Source of the DNA: a virus
Length of the DNA stretch: 64,000 nucleotides
Reading direction: 5' to 3' (one strand)
IMG/VR virus record: IMGVR_UViG_3300025162_000019
Span: 1 to 64,000 of that record
Part shown: piece by piece, positions 8,150 to 17,076 of the stretch
How positions within the stretch are numbered: position 1 is the stretch's first letter
Layout: every line of letters starts with the position of its first letter
Notes under the pieces: generated by a model
Databases searched by the model: none
Told to the model about the DNA's origin: nothing
The model's input: only the letters and a program-made list of their open reading frames with translations
Made by a program: the position numbers and the translations under genes

Positions 8150-9352
8150 ATGCTTGATAAATTAAAGCAACTAGTAGATTTACTACCACAACCAATCTTT
8201 GAGTTTGATTTAAACTATAATATAACCTTTTATAACAAAAGTTTATTACATCTCTTAAACATTTCAAGTTTTGGCATGCAGGATATACAGATTAATAACT
8301 ATATTTTTCCACTTCTTGACACCTTAAATACAATTTTATATAATAACGAAAGATTATCAACAGAATGCTATATAAAAAATGACTACACATCATACCATGT
8401 AACAATGTTCTCATATCCATCTTACGATGAAACTGGTAAAATAAAAGGTAGAATATGTACAATTTGTGATATGACAGAAAGAAAAAATATTGAGCTTAAA
8501 CTTAGAGAAAAGGAAAAAATATACAAGTATATAGTTGATAACTCACATGATGGCATATTCCTTCTAAAAGAAAATGGTATAATAGATTTTGTAAATACAG
8601 AATTTTTAAATATATCAGGCTATAATGATATAACCGAACTAGTAGGTAGCAATTTTTCTATATTTGTTAGTGAATGCGATATAGAAAGAATGAGAGAATA
8701 TTACAAAAATAGAATAAATGGACTAACAGGAGAACGTGCACCTAACAAATACGACTTCAAATTGAAAAAGAAAGACGGAATTTTAAGGGACGTATCCATA
8801 CACATTAATCTTTTCACCCTACCTGATGGGTCTGTGAGAGTGTTAGGACAGCTAATAGACATCACGGAGAAGAAGGAACTAGGTGATAAATTGGCAGCTT
8901 TACATGACATTATGCAACTAATTTTTGATGGTATGCAAGATGTTATATGGGCAAAGGATATAAATAATGAAAATGTCTTTATGAATAAAAAATTCAAAGA
9001 GGCATTCATATCCGAAGAAGTAATCAACAATAAAATATTTAATTTTAATACTTTAAATTATTCAGACCATAAACCTGTTCATACTATTGAAAAAATAGAA
9101 TCACATTTATTTGGTGTAAAATGGCTTGATATTTGTAAGTTTCCTATATTCAAAGATGATAAACTTATAGGTATTGCTGGTATAGCAAGAGATATTACAG
9201 AAAATATTTTAAATATTTTAAATATAGATAAAAATATAGATGATTGGAAAATTGAAAATAATATACATAATAATGAAGTTAAAATTATAATGAAAGATAC
9301 TTTAGATATGATTAATAACGCTATAATTGGAGAAAAAAATGCCACAAGATAA
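8150..9352 (+). CDS. Multi-PAS-domain protein without output domain
   Basis: 400 aa with three PAS modules: about residues 8-112 (PQPIFEFDLNYNITFYN...), 122-238 (IVDNSHDGIFLLKENGIIDFVN...) and 250-348 (GMQDVIWAKDINNENVFMN...). Each ends with a PAC-type I-x-D-[IM]-T-E-x-K or A-R-D-I-T-E segment. No histidine kinase, GGDEF or HTH domain follows; the last ~50 residues are helical. PAS domains bind small ligands or mediate protein contacts, so it may sense a ligand or sequester a host signalling partner. Strong ribosome-binding site AAAGGTGG. Overlaps the next gene by 14 bases. Confidence 0.75.
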   Translation: MLDKLKQLVDLLPQPIFEFDLNYNITFYNKSLLHLLNISSFGMQDIQINNYIFPLLDTLNTILYNNERLSTECYIKNDYTSYHVTMFSYPSYDETGKIKGRICTICDMTERKNIELKLREKEKIYKYIVDNSHDGIFLLKENGIIDFVNTEFLNISGYNDITELVGSNFSIFVSECDIERMREYYKNRINGLTGERAPNKYDFKLKKKDGILRDVSIHINLFTLPDGSVRVLGQLIDITEKKELGDKLAALHDIMQLIFDGMQDVIWAKDINNENVFMNKKFKEAFISEEVINNKIFNFNTLNYSDHKPVHTIEKIESHLFGVKWLDICKFPIFKDDKLIGIAGIARDITENILNILNIDKNIDDWKIENNIHNNEVKIIMKDTLDMINNAIIGEKNATR

Positions 9353-9857
9353 CAATCAAGAATTATTACCGTCTAAGTATGTTGATAAACTTTTTGATAC
9401 TGTTAAAGATTCATCAGATCACAATACCAATGCGATAAAAGAACTAACTACAGCTATAAATGGCCTAGCACTATTGCTTACTGCGCCGCCAACGCATACA
9501 GAAATACACACAAAAATAAAAGAACATGATGCTGAAATAAAACTTAAAGATAAAGAAGATAATGTTGAAACTGTAAAAAGATTTGATTTAATAGATAAAA
9601 AATTAGAATCTTTAGCAGGAAAAATGAAACTAGTTATAATAACAATAAGTATTGCCTTTTCATTACTTACAATATCATATATAGTTGTTAAAAGTATAAC
9701 TGATTATCAAATTACAGCTGATATAAATAAAAATACTGAATTAGTTATGGATAAAAATATAAAAGAAAGAAATCCCATATTATATGACTTAAATACAAAA
9801 ATAGATAATATTCAAACTGAAATAGATAAGCATATAAGAGAAACTAAAGGAAAATAA
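9339..9857 (+). CDS. Membrane-anchored coiled-coil protein (hypothetical)
   Basis: 172 aa from ATG 9339. The GGAG at 9329-9332 supports this start rather than the upstream TTG. One transmembrane segment (VIITISIAFSLLTISYIVV) lies at about residues 100-118 between charged helical regions. It overlaps the PAS gene by 14 bases and the next gene by one base, so the three are probably co-translated. Function unknown. Confidence 0.6.
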   Translation: MPQDNNQELLPSKYVDKLFDTVKDSSDHNTNAIKELTTAINGLALLLTAPPTHTEIHTKIKEHDAEIKLKDKEDNVETVKRFDLIDKKLESLAGKMKLVIITISIAFSLLTISYIVVKSITDYQITADINKNTELVMDKNIKERNPILYDLNTKIDNIQTEIDKHIRETKGK

Positions 9858-10591
9858 TGAAAATAAAAGATTATATAATAGAACCTCACTATCCATGTTT
9901 TGAAACTATTTTATTAGTTTTAAGTAATAATAGAATTGATGAAAACAAAATTACTGATACCCTATTTTCTGGTATTAAAAAACTCGGTGATCATATTGGT
10001 CTAAAAATTAAAAGGGCTGATTCACTTTTTAGTTATCTAGCAAGAGCTGAAGATGAACTATATGATTTAGTTACATATGCAACATTATATCTTTTAACTA
10101 ATGATAAAAAAACAAAAGATGAACTCTATACAAGTATGAAAGAAATCATATCAAAAACAAATCCCAAAGAAATAACATCATTTTTTATGGAACTTGATAA
10201 AATGTCTTTTGGATTTACATCTATGTTTAGAGGAATATTTCTAAGTTTATTTGGTATTGAAATAACAGCTTATTATAACTGGATAGATGATATTTCGTAT
10301 CTTAAAAAAGAGCTTAAAAATATGAGGATTGTCTTAACTAGAATGAACGCGCCAGAAGAACTAGTAAATTCCTTAACTGATTTTGAAACAAGAATAAATA
10401 AGTTAGAGATACATGAAGATGGCGAAGGCGGTGGAATGAGTGGCGGTAGTGTTGGCGGGACAGGAGAAGTAGGTGCTGGTGTTGCTGCACCAACAACAAC
10501 ATCTAATATTGCAAAATATTATTCTAAACTAGGAACACCAGTAAGAAGAAGAAAAAAGAAAAAAATAAATCTAAAGAAACTATTAGGGTAA
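9857..10591 (+). CDS. Hypothetical protein with putative capsid-targeting N-terminus
   Basis: 244 aa. Starts MKIKDYIIEPHY, fitting M-[KR]-x-x-x-Y-[LI]-x-E. Helical body, then a Gly-rich linker (about residues 190-215), and a very basic C-terminus (RRRKKKKINLKKLLG), which could bind DNA or the inside of the capsid. The order tag, helical domain, Gly linker, basic tail would suit a packaged internal protein. No enzymatic motif seen. Confidence 0.55.
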   Translation: MKIKDYIIEPHYPCFETILLVLSNNRIDENKITDTLFSGIKKLGDHIGLKIKRADSLFSYLARAEDELYDLVTYATLYLLTNDKKTKDELYTSMKEIISKTNPKEITSFFMELDKMSFGFTSMFRGIFLSLFGIEITAYYNWIDDISYLKKELKNMRIVLTRMNAPEELVNSLTDFETRINKLEIHEDGEGGGMSGGSVGGTGEVGAGVAAPTTTSNIAKYYSKLGTPVRRRKKKKINLKKLLG

Positions 10592-10603
10592 ACCATATAA
10601 ACC

Positions 10604-10632
10604 TTGACAAATAGTACAAAACAATGTATAGT
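10604..10632 (+). promoter_or_regulatory. Host-type sigma70 promoter
   Basis: TTGACA at 10604-10609, 17-base spacer, TATAGT at 10627-10632. Located 21 bases upstream of the HNH endonuclease start. Confidence 0.7.
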
Positions 10633-10652
10633 TAAACTAAAAATGGTGATTT

Positions 10653-11396
10653 ATGATTGTTGGTTATAAAAAGATACTTAAAAATGGTAATGAAATAAAA
10701 CTAGAAGGCCCTGAAACTGGTTATGTTAAAGTAGATTATATATGTGATGAACCAACTTGTATAAATAAAAATATAGTTTATACATCTACATACCATTCCA
10801 TGAAGCATTTAGATAAGTGGAACAATCTTGAGCGACAAATGTGTAAATCGTGTAGAACTCGTAAATCTGAAAAAGACGTTAAAAATATAATGATAACATA
10901 TGAACAAATAGTAGAAGAACTAAAAAATGAAAACTATAAAATAATAACTACTAAGGAAGACTTTGAATCATCATTAAGACCATCAACAACAAAATTAAAT
11001 GTTATATGTTCTAATGGTCATAAACACCAAGTTAGTTGGAATAACTGGAAAAATAAAAATAGAAGATGTAGAAAATGTTATGAAGAAAATAGATATGATG
11101 AAGCTGTTCAATATAAAGATGGATTTAAGGAATATGAATTTAATATAGACCATGAAACAAGAAAGACATATAATAAATATAAAAAAGAAATTGACCCTGA
11201 AAATAAAAGAAGTAGATTGTATCATTTAGATCATAAGTATTCTGTATATCAAGGATTTATTGATAATATAGACCCTGTTATAATGAGTAGTAGATATAAC
11301 TTGGAACTTATACCTGTTTATGATAACATTTCTAAAAATAATAAATGTTCTATCACTATGGAGGCGTTATTAAATGTATATTACGGAAAAAATTGA
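10653..11396 (+). CDS. HNH-type homing endonuclease (free-standing)
   Basis: 247 aa. Two Cys-rich treble-clef-like segments lie in the N-terminal half (C-x(2)-C at about 60-63, then C-S-N-G-H and C-R-K-C). A C-terminal HNH-like core reads Y-H-L-D-H-K-Y-S-V...N-L-E-L-I-P...N-I-S-K-N-N-K-C-S-I. The gene has its own sigma70 promoter. Its last ~23 bases overlap the start of the DHH phosphoesterase gene, whose frame is broken 130 bases further on. This resembles mobB sitting upstream of the bypass-bearing gene 60 of T4. Confidence 0.75.
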   Translation: MIVGYKKILKNGNEIKLEGPETGYVKVDYICDEPTCINKNIVYTSTYHSMKHLDKWNNLERQMCKSCRTRKSEKDVKNIMITYEQIVEELKNENYKIITTKEDFESSLRPSTTKLNVICSNGHKHQVSWNNWKNKNRRCRKCYEENRYDEAVQYKDGFKEYEFNIDHETRKTYNKYKKEIDPENKRSRLYHLDHKYSVYQGFIDNIDPVIMSSRYNLELIPVYDNISKNNKCSITMEALLNVYYGKN

Positions 11397-11508
11397 TTAC
11401 TTTATGGAGGTGTTGTCAAAGGTCATTGTGGAAAGTGGCATTCGTGACATTCGTATGTTAGCAAAAACATACAATGAAGCTGAAATTTACTTCCACATTG
11501 ACCTTTGA
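11374..11508 (+). CDS. DHH phosphoesterase, N-terminal 44 codons (ends at TGA in motif I)
   Basis: ATG 11374 with GGAGG upstream (inside the HNH gene's 3' end) opens a frame encoding MYITEKIDYFMEV... and ending ...E-I-Y-F-H-I-D-L, then TGA at 11506-11508. The last residues are the first half of DHH motif I (H-x-D-x-D-G). The second half, D-G-V-T-S-A, is in another frame starting with GAT 11517. A CTT codon precedes the TGA (11503-11505) and another CTT (11514-11516) precedes the GAT. I infer that this is the N-terminus of the downstream DHH gene, joined by ribosomal bypassing or reinitiation. Mutation or sequencing error is possible. Confidence 0.6.
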   Translation: MYITEKIDYFMEVLSKVIVESGIRDIRMLAKTYNEAEIYFHIDL

Positions 11509-11509
11509 C
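11415..11509 (+). other. Inverted repeat around the DHH frame break (possible recoding element)
   Basis: 19-base arms with one mismatch: GTCAAAGGTCATTGTGGAA (11415-11433) and TTCCACATTGACCTTTGAC (11491-11509). The 3' arm contains the CTT codon and the TGA stop of the N-terminal frame. A smaller hairpin (GTATGTT/AACATAC, about 11453-11472) lies in the loop. The arms would form a stable RNA stem just at the frame break, as expected for a translational-recoding or bypass element. Confidence 0.6.
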
Positions 11510-12746
11510 GATGCTTGATGGCGTCACTTCAGCTATAGCAATGAAAGAATATATCGCCAGGTATGGTATTAAAACTGTGGCCGCACATAAAATACAATAT
11601 GGTGATACAGAATACGCTGTTTCTAAGCCTGGGCCTCATACTTTAGCAATTTTAGTTGATTATGCACACGGTAAGCCTATTATGAAAATACATACAGACC
11701 ACCATGATGCGCAAGTAGGTGTTGAAAAGGGAACATCAACATCATTTATTAAAATACCTTCTAATGTAGAATACCTGTCATCAGTTATACCTAATACTGA
11801 CATATTCCCACAAGAAGATTTGAAACTTATATCTATGGTTGACTCTGCTGACTTTTCTAAAAATGGCATAGAGCCTGATGATGTTATGAGAGCCGCTTTC
11901 GGTTTGAATGATGAAATAGATGTAGCTAGAAATAGAATGATGATGGGACTTGTGGTAAATAAACTATTGTTATCCTACAAAAATAAACCAGATTTCTTAG
12001 TTAAACTAGTCCTAATGTCTAAACCATCATTAGTAAATATGTATATAAACATTAAAAAGTTAGCTAAAGAAAATGGTTACGCCCCACCTGAAGCAATTAT
12101 GGCAAATCAGGCAAACTATGTAGCAGCACAGAAAGTAAGTAAGAATGTAAAAATGGTTGGAAGTACTATTGTTCAATATGGTGGTGGTTCAATGATAAAG
12201 CCCGGCAGTTACGATAGATATACACCATTTAAGAACAACCCTGAAGCTAGGTATTTAAGTATGGCTTGGCCTGTTGGTCTTGTTCAGTTGGCCAAAAATC
12301 CATTTGCAGGTTATGACAATCCTTACAACTTAGGTGAAATAGCAATGGATGTATTAGAAAAATATAAATCTAAACTGATGAAAAAAATTTCTTTACTACA
12401 AGCTAAGAGAATATTTGAATCTGGTATTAAAGAACTTGGCGACCAAATGGGCTTTACTTACAAAGATTTGATGGCTTTATTTACAGACAAGGTTAAACTA
12501 TCTACTAAGCAAGAACAATGGCTTATGAAAGTAATGGATAAAAAGTTTTTAGAACTAGACGAAAAAGAAAAAGATTTTATGTATAGCTTAAAGATTACTG
12601 TATGGGATATAATAAAAGCACAATCGGGTGGTCATCATGATATAACGAATGTAAGTGGGTGGAATTTTTATGGCAAGGGCTATGTTGATTTAATGAAAGA
12701 ATTTCAAAATGATCTGGTAAATACATTAGCAGAAAAGGAGAAGTAG
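11505..12746 (+). CDS. DHH-family phosphoesterase (main part)
   Basis: About 410 aa. Visible are D-G-V-T-S-A at the start (second half of motif I), H-T-D-H-H-D-A-Q (the DHH motif, about residues 66-73) and M-V-D-S-A-D-F (motif III). DHH enzymes are Mn-dependent phosphodiesterases (RecJ, NrnA and relatives); the substrate is not known. No ribosome-binding site precedes the TTG at 11505 or the ATG at 11511, so expression must depend on the preceding 44-codon frame. Joining CTT to CTT would give a protein of about 453 aa reading ...FHIDL-DGVTSA..., a perfect motif I. Confidence 0.75.
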   Translation: MTMLDGVTSAIAMKEYIARYGIKTVAAHKIQYGDTEYAVSKPGPHTLAILVDYAHGKPIMKIHTDHHDAQVGVEKGTSTSFIKIPSNVEYLSSVIPNTDIFPQEDLKLISMVDSADFSKNGIEPDDVMRAAFGLNDEIDVARNRMMMGLVVNKLLLSYKNKPDFLVKLVLMSKPSLVNMYINIKKLAKENGYAPPEAIMANQANYVAAQKVSKNVKMVGSTIVQYGGGSMIKPGSYDRYTPFKNNPEARYLSMAWPVGLVQLAKNPFAGYDNPYNLGEIAMDVLEKYKSKLMKKISLLQAKRIFESGIKELGDQMGFTYKDLMALFTDKVKLSTKQEQWLMKVMDKKFLELDEKEKDFMYSLKITVWDIIKAQSGGHHDITNVSGWNFYGKGYVDLMKEFQNDLVNTLAEKEK

Positions 12747-12748
12747 TC

Positions 12749-13843
12749 ATTATACCTAAATATCCAAAAACTATAGAATTAAATAATGAAAATATAAAAT
12801 TATATAATATTTATACAACAGATGGTATATATTATCTAAAACCTAAAAGAAAGTATGATTGGTTTATATGTAAGACTTGTAATAAAGAATTTATTAGATA
12901 TAAAGGAGAGCATTTAGAATATTGTTCTAATAAATGTTTTAATCCAACTATCATAGAAAGTCAAAAATTAAATATAGATGATATTAAAAAATCCTTTGAA
13001 ATTGAGGGATATACACTACTAACAACAGAATATAAAAGTAATTTACAAAAATTAGATTTTATTTGTCCTAATGGTCATAAACATAATATAACATGGAGTA
13101 ATTGGTCAAATGTAAATCATAAACAAAGATGCGGAAAATGTGCAAAAAACGCACCTATATCATTTTTAGATGTTACAGAATATTTTAATCGTTTTAATTA
13201 TAAAGTTATTTCCACAGAAAATGAGTATAAAGGTGCATATACTTCTAAAATAAAATATATATGCCCTAAAGGTCATAAACATGAAACTACATATACATTT
13301 TTTAAAAGAGGAAACCGATGCCCATATTGTTCAAATCAGATACAGATAAAATTTGATGATATTAAAAATGAAATGACTAAAGAGGGATATAAAGTTTTAA
13401 CTAAAGAAAAAGATTATAAAACGCAAAATACAACTAAAATAGATTTTATCTGCCCAAACGGTCATAAACATAATATATCAGTAAGAAAATGGCGTAATTA
13501 TGGTAGATGTGGTAAATGTAGGGTATCAAAAGAAGAGCAAGAAATAAGAAATTTGTTAAACACTCACAATATTAAATATAAAATGAATGATAGAAATACT
13601 ATATTAAACCCATTTACAAATCATTATTTAGAATTAGATTTCTTATTTCCTAAACTAAATAAAGCTATAGAATATAATGGTTCTTATTGGCATTCATTAG
13701 ATGAAAAAATTGCAATAGATAAATTAAAAAGTAGGTTATGTGAAGAGAAAAATATAGATTTAATGGTTATAACTGATATTGATTGGTATGAAAATAGAGT
13801 TAAATGTATAGATGATATATTAATATTTGTAAAGGAGAAATAA
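12749..13843 (+). CDS. Vsr-fold (EDxHD-like) homing endonuclease with zinc-ribbon repeats; ATT start
   Basis: 364 aa if started at ATT 12749. AAGGAG (12735-12740) lies 8 bases upstream and the frame is open throughout; no ATG, GTG or TTG occurs near it. The first internal ATG (13373) would remove three repeats. Four repeats of about 60 residues carry C-P-[NK]-G-H-K-H and C-x-x-C-type treble-clef motifs. The C-terminal catalytic domain reads L-E-L-D-F-L-F-P...A-I-E-Y-N-G-S-Y-W-H-S...D-K-L-K, then V-I-T-D-I-D-W, typical of Vsr-like homing enzymes. Inserted between the DHH and RimK-like genes. Confidence 0.75.
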   Translation: MIPKYPKTIELNNENIKLYNIYTTDGIYYLKPKRKYDWFICKTCNKEFIRYKGEHLEYCSNKCFNPTIIESQKLNIDDIKKSFEIEGYTLLTTEYKSNLQKLDFICPNGHKHNITWSNWSNVNHKQRCGKCAKNAPISFLDVTEYFNRFNYKVISTENEYKGAYTSKIKYICPKGHKHETTYTFFKRGNRCPYCSNQIQIKFDDIKNEMTKEGYKVLTKEKDYKTQNTTKIDFICPNGHKHNISVRKWRNYGRCGKCRVSKEEQEIRNLLNTHNIKYKMNDRNTILNPFTNHYLELDFLFPKLNKAIEYNGSYWHSLDEKIAIDKLKSRLCEEKNIDLMVITDIDWYENRVKCIDDILIFVKEK

Positions 13844-13845
13844 CA

Positions 13846-15276
13846 ATGGGTATCAAACAATATCTTACAGAAGGAAATGATGTAAAAGATATTAAAATTG
13901 TTTTATTAACTGGTAGAAAAAACTCATCAGACCCTAATGACTTATTTAAAACTGCTAAGAGATTTAAAGAAGTTTTTGAAAGAAGGGGTATAAATCATTA
14001 TATTGCCTTTACAGAAAATTGTTATTTAACTAAAATAGATGATAAGTTAAAAATATATAATATAGAAGATGCAAAAGGCTTTGAAATTAGTAAAGAAGAT
14101 ACAATAGTTATAGCTAGAAATAGTGTTATGAACCTACTTGCAAGTCTTGACCTTTTATCAAGGATAGAAAGAAATGATATATTTTGTATTAACTCAAGAG
14201 ATAATATAGAAATTTGCGCCGATAAATATAGAACTATTTTAAGACTAAATGATGGCGGTATTCAAACGCCTAAAACAGCATTAATTTCAGACCTTGCAAG
14301 TTTAGAAAATGCTTTTGAAAGAGTAGGTGGTAAGTTTCCTTGTGTTCTTAAAACAGTTGTTGGTTCGCAAGGCGTTGGCGTCTTTATAGCTGACACTTGG
14401 ATGGGTATGAAATCTACCTTACAAGCAATCTGGAAACTAGATAAAACTACTGAGATTTTAATGCAAGAATATATAGAAGCTGATTATGACATTCGTATTC
14501 ATGTTCTTGGCGGTAAAGTTATTGCAGCCATGAAAAGAATAAAAATTAAAGAAGATTTTAGATCAAACTATTCTTTAGGCGGAAATATTAAACCTATTGA
14601 ACTTACAGAAGAACAAGAAAAAATTGCAATATTAACAACAAAAGCAGTTGATGGTGTGTGGGTTGGTGTTGATATGATGCAAGATAGAGAAGGTAACTTA
14701 TATGTACTTGAAGTTAATTCATCACCAGGAACTGAAGGTATAGAAATAGCATCAAAAATAAATGTTATAAATCGTGTTATTAATTTTGCAAGTAATAAAG
14801 ATAACTGGGTAAGAGAACCATTAGAATCTGGCTATATTGAAAGAATAACAATAGAAGATATAGGTGATGTTACTGCCAAAATGGATACAGGTAATGGCGC
14901 TGCCTGCGTAATAAATGCAGATAAATGGGAAGTAAAAGATAAAAAGATTATATGGTGGCATGATGGTAAAAAATTTGAGCATGATCAAAAAGGAACCAAA
15001 CATATTAGAATAAGAGATTCTAATGGTGAGTTTATGGAAAGACCTACTATCTATTTGAATGTTGAGTTTAATGGAAAAAAATATAAAGATGTTGAGTTTA
15101 CAGTGTCAAATAGAATGGGAATGAGTACATCAGCCTTAATGAATAGAAAATTCATAAGAATGGCTAATTTAACAATCAATCCTGCTAAAAAATATGCTCT
15201 AACGATAAAGGGTGGCGAAGAAGCTAAGAAAGAAGTTAAAGAAAGTAAAATAAGAGGACTATTTATACCTTCTTAA
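13846..15276 (+). CDS. RimK-like ATP-grasp ligase fused to RimB-like aspartic protease
   Basis: 476 aa. N-terminus [10 protein letters not shown] fits the putative capsid-targeting motif. Residues ~140-310 are a RimK-type ATP-grasp ([37 protein letters not shown]). RimK enzymes add glutamates to proteins or peptides. Residues ~335-460 match the RimB/ATP-dependent zinc-protease (retropepsin-like) family: [17 protein letters not shown], then M-N-R-K-F. In bacteria RimK and RimB modify ribosomal protein S6. A fusion in a phage suggests a protein-modifying effector, possibly delivered with the DNA. Ribosome-binding site AAAGGAG. Confidence 0.8.
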   Translation: MGIKQYLTEGNDVKDIKIVLLTGRKNSSDPNDLFKTAKRFKEVFERRGINHYIAFTENCYLTKIDDKLKIYNIEDAKGFEISKEDTIVIARNSVMNLLASLDLLSRIERNDIFCINSRDNIEICADKYRTILRLNDGGIQTPKTALISDLASLENAFERVGGKFPCVLKTVVGSQGVGVFIADTWMGMKSTLQAIWKLDKTTEILMQEYIEADYDIRIHVLGGKVIAAMKRIKIKEDFRSNYSLGGNIKPIELTEEQEKIAILTTKAVDGVWVGVDMMQDREGNLYVLEVNSSPGTEGIEIASKINVINRVINFASNKDNWVREPLESGYIERITIEDIGDVTAKMDTGNGAACVINADKWEVKDKKIIWWHDGKKFEHDQKGTKHIRIRDSNGEFMERPTIYLNVEFNGKKYKDVEFTVSNRMGMSTSALMNRKFIRMANLTINPAKKYALTIKGGEEAKKEVKESKIRGLFIPS

Positions 15277-16189
15277 AATAATTAATAGTCTTACATAATC
15301 CATCTACAAGTTGAACTTTAGGAAACCAGTTTATAACATTTTTTGCAAGTGTTATGTCTGGTTTTCTTTTTTCAGGATCAGAATCAACAAACTCTTTATA
15401 AACAATTTTAGATTTACTTTCTATTAAATGTATTATAATTTTTGCCAAATCTTCCATAGTTATTTCATTAGGATTACCTATATTCATTGGTTGTGTATAA
15501 TCTGATGCCATAAGTTTCATAATACCATTGATTGTATCATCAACATAACAAAATGATCGTGTATATTGACCATCACCATATATAGTTATATCTTCATTCT
15601 TCAATGCCTGTAATATAAAGTTACTCACAACACGACCATCATTAGGTGCCATATTATAACCATAAGTATTAAAGATTCTGGCTATTCTTATCTCAACACC
15701 TTTCTGCCTGTGATAGTCCATCATTATACATTCTGCAGCACGCTTACCTTCATCATAACAAGCTCTACGACTTATTGGGTTTATATTACCCCAATAAGTT
15801 TCCTTCTGTGGATGTTCTAAAGGATTACCATAGACTTCAGATGTGGATGCTTGAAATACTTTAGAACCATGTTCTAAAGCCAGTTCCAAAACATTTATTA
15901 CACCTAATACGCAAGTTTTAATAGTTTTAATCGGTTCTAATTGATAATGAATAGGACTTGCAGGACAAGCTAAATTATATATTTCATCTATTTTACCACT
16001 AAATTTTAATTTCTCAATAATATCACAAGGAAATAATTCAAATTGTGAATTATTCATCAAATTAGAAATATTTTCAAATCTACCAGTATAAAAATTATCA
16101 GCACAAATAACATTATTACCTTCATTTAATAATCTTTTACATAAAGATGAACCTAAAAATCCGGCACCACCAGTAACAAGTATTCTCAT
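15263..16189 (-). CDS. UDP-glucuronate decarboxylase-like NAD-dependent sugar epimerase/dehydratase
   Basis: 308 aa extended [12 protein letters not shown] at residues 6-14 binds NAD. Catalytic Y-x-x-x-K appears as C-Y-D-E-G-K-R. The family signature is almost intact: [28 protein letters not shown] and G-R-V-V-S-N-F. These are typical of UDP-glucuronate decarboxylase (UDP-xylose synthase). It probably makes a nucleotide sugar for modifying phage DNA, protein or host surface glycans. Its 3' end overlaps the 3' end of the RimK-like gene on the other strand by 14 bases, and its start overlaps the endonuclease stop by one base. Confidence 0.85.
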   Translation of the reverse strand: MRILVTGGAGFLGSSLCKRLLNEGNNVICADNFYTGRFENISNLMNNSQFELFPCDIIEKLKFSGKIDEIYNLACPASPIHYQLEPIKTIKTCVLGVINVLELALEHGSKVFQASTSEVYGNPLEHPQKETYWGNINPISRRACYDEGKRAAECIMMDYHRQKGVEIRIARIFNTYGYNMAPNDGRVVSNFILQALKNEDITIYGDGQYTRSFCYVDDTINGIMKLMASDYTQPMNIGNPNEITMEDLAKIIIHLIESKSKIVYKEFVDSDPEKRKPDITLAKNVINWFPKVQLVDGLCKTINYFKKV

Positions 16190-17076
16190 TAAATTTCCAT
16201 AAACATATTTATTTTATTTAAACAACATACCTTATCATCCATCCAATCTTGTTCTTGTATAACTAACAAATCAATACCTTTTTGTATACACTGCTTTCTT
16301 TTCATCTCATCATACCATTTTGCTTTATTACTTAAATGCCAATACGTTCCATTATATTCGATAGCCTTAAATAACTCAGGTATCAATATATCCAATTCAA
16401 GGTTTTTACCAGTCCAATAATTTTTAATCTGTGTTCTATCATTTTCTACAATTTTGCCTGAATATTTTTGTTTAATATACTTAAAAATTTCCTTTTCTGA
16501 TTTAGAACCACCATCTATATTCTTACATAATGGGCATCTTTGTTTTTGATTTTTAAAATTATCAAATGTCATTAAAAATTTATGCCCTTTAGTACACTCA
16601 AATCTTAAATTTTCTTTTACATTTTTACATTTTGTTGATAGACATTTATAGCCAACATTTTCAGCATAATCATTAATATCACTATATTTTAATTTTTGAT
16701 TGCTGCCCCTCATTTTATCATAGCATTTTGGGCATCTATCGCCTCTTTTAAAATGACCATAAGATATATTGTAATAGTGATTTTCCAAACATTGCGTTTC
16801 TAACTTAATTTTACTATTAACATATTCAGTTGATAAAAGTTTATAACCAAAACTTTCAATATATTCTTTAACTTGTTCTAATGTTTTCTTTTTATTACCT
16901 GCGCATACAGAGCATCTTTTACCAGTATAAAAATTATTATACTTTGTATTATAAATATGACCTTCAGGGCATTGTATAATTAACATAGAACCGTGATTTT
17001 TATATTCAGTAGATAAAAGTTTATATCCTACTTGTTCTATATATTTTTTAACCTCATTATATTCTATTCGTTTCAT
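16189..17076 (-). CDS. Vsr-fold homing endonuclease with zinc-ribbon repeats
   Basis: 295 aa. Three N-terminal repeats of the type Y-K-L-L-S-T-E-Y...C-P-E-G-H-x-Y...R-C-S-V-C (DNA-binding treble clefs), then a catalytic domain: N-D-R-T-Q...[14 protein letters not shown]...[10 protein letters not shown]...K-R-K-Q-C...V-I-Q-E-Q-D-W. Inserted directly after the polymerase C-terminal piece with ATGA-type overlap. Paralogous to 18020-19090 and 23801-24691. Confidence 0.75.
   Translation of the reverse strand: MKRIEYNEVKKYIEQVGYKLLSTEYKNHGSMLIIQCPEGHIYNTKYNNFYTGKRCSVCAGNKKKTLEQVKEYIESFGYKLLSTEYVNSKIKLETQCLENHYYNISYGHFKRGDRCPKCYDKMRGSNQKLKYSDINDYAENVGYKCLSTKCKNVKENLRFECTKGHKFLMTFDNFKNQKQRCPLCKNIDGGSKSEKEIFKYIKQKYSGKIVENDRTQIKNYWTGKNLELDILIPELFKAIEYNGTYWHLSNKAKWYDEMKRKQCIQKGIDLLVIQEQDWMDDKVCCLNKINMFMEI

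Noticed and set aside
11503-11509. RF2-type programmed +1 frameshift (CTT TGA C) in the DHH gene
   Set aside because: The core matches prfB, but a +1 shift reads D-D-A and then stops at 11516-11518; it does not reach the D-G-V-T-S-A frame.
13373-13843. Independent 156-aa gene starting at ATG 13373
   Set aside because: The frame continues upstream to 12749 with three more zinc-ribbon repeats and a good ribosome-binding site; the ATG is internal.
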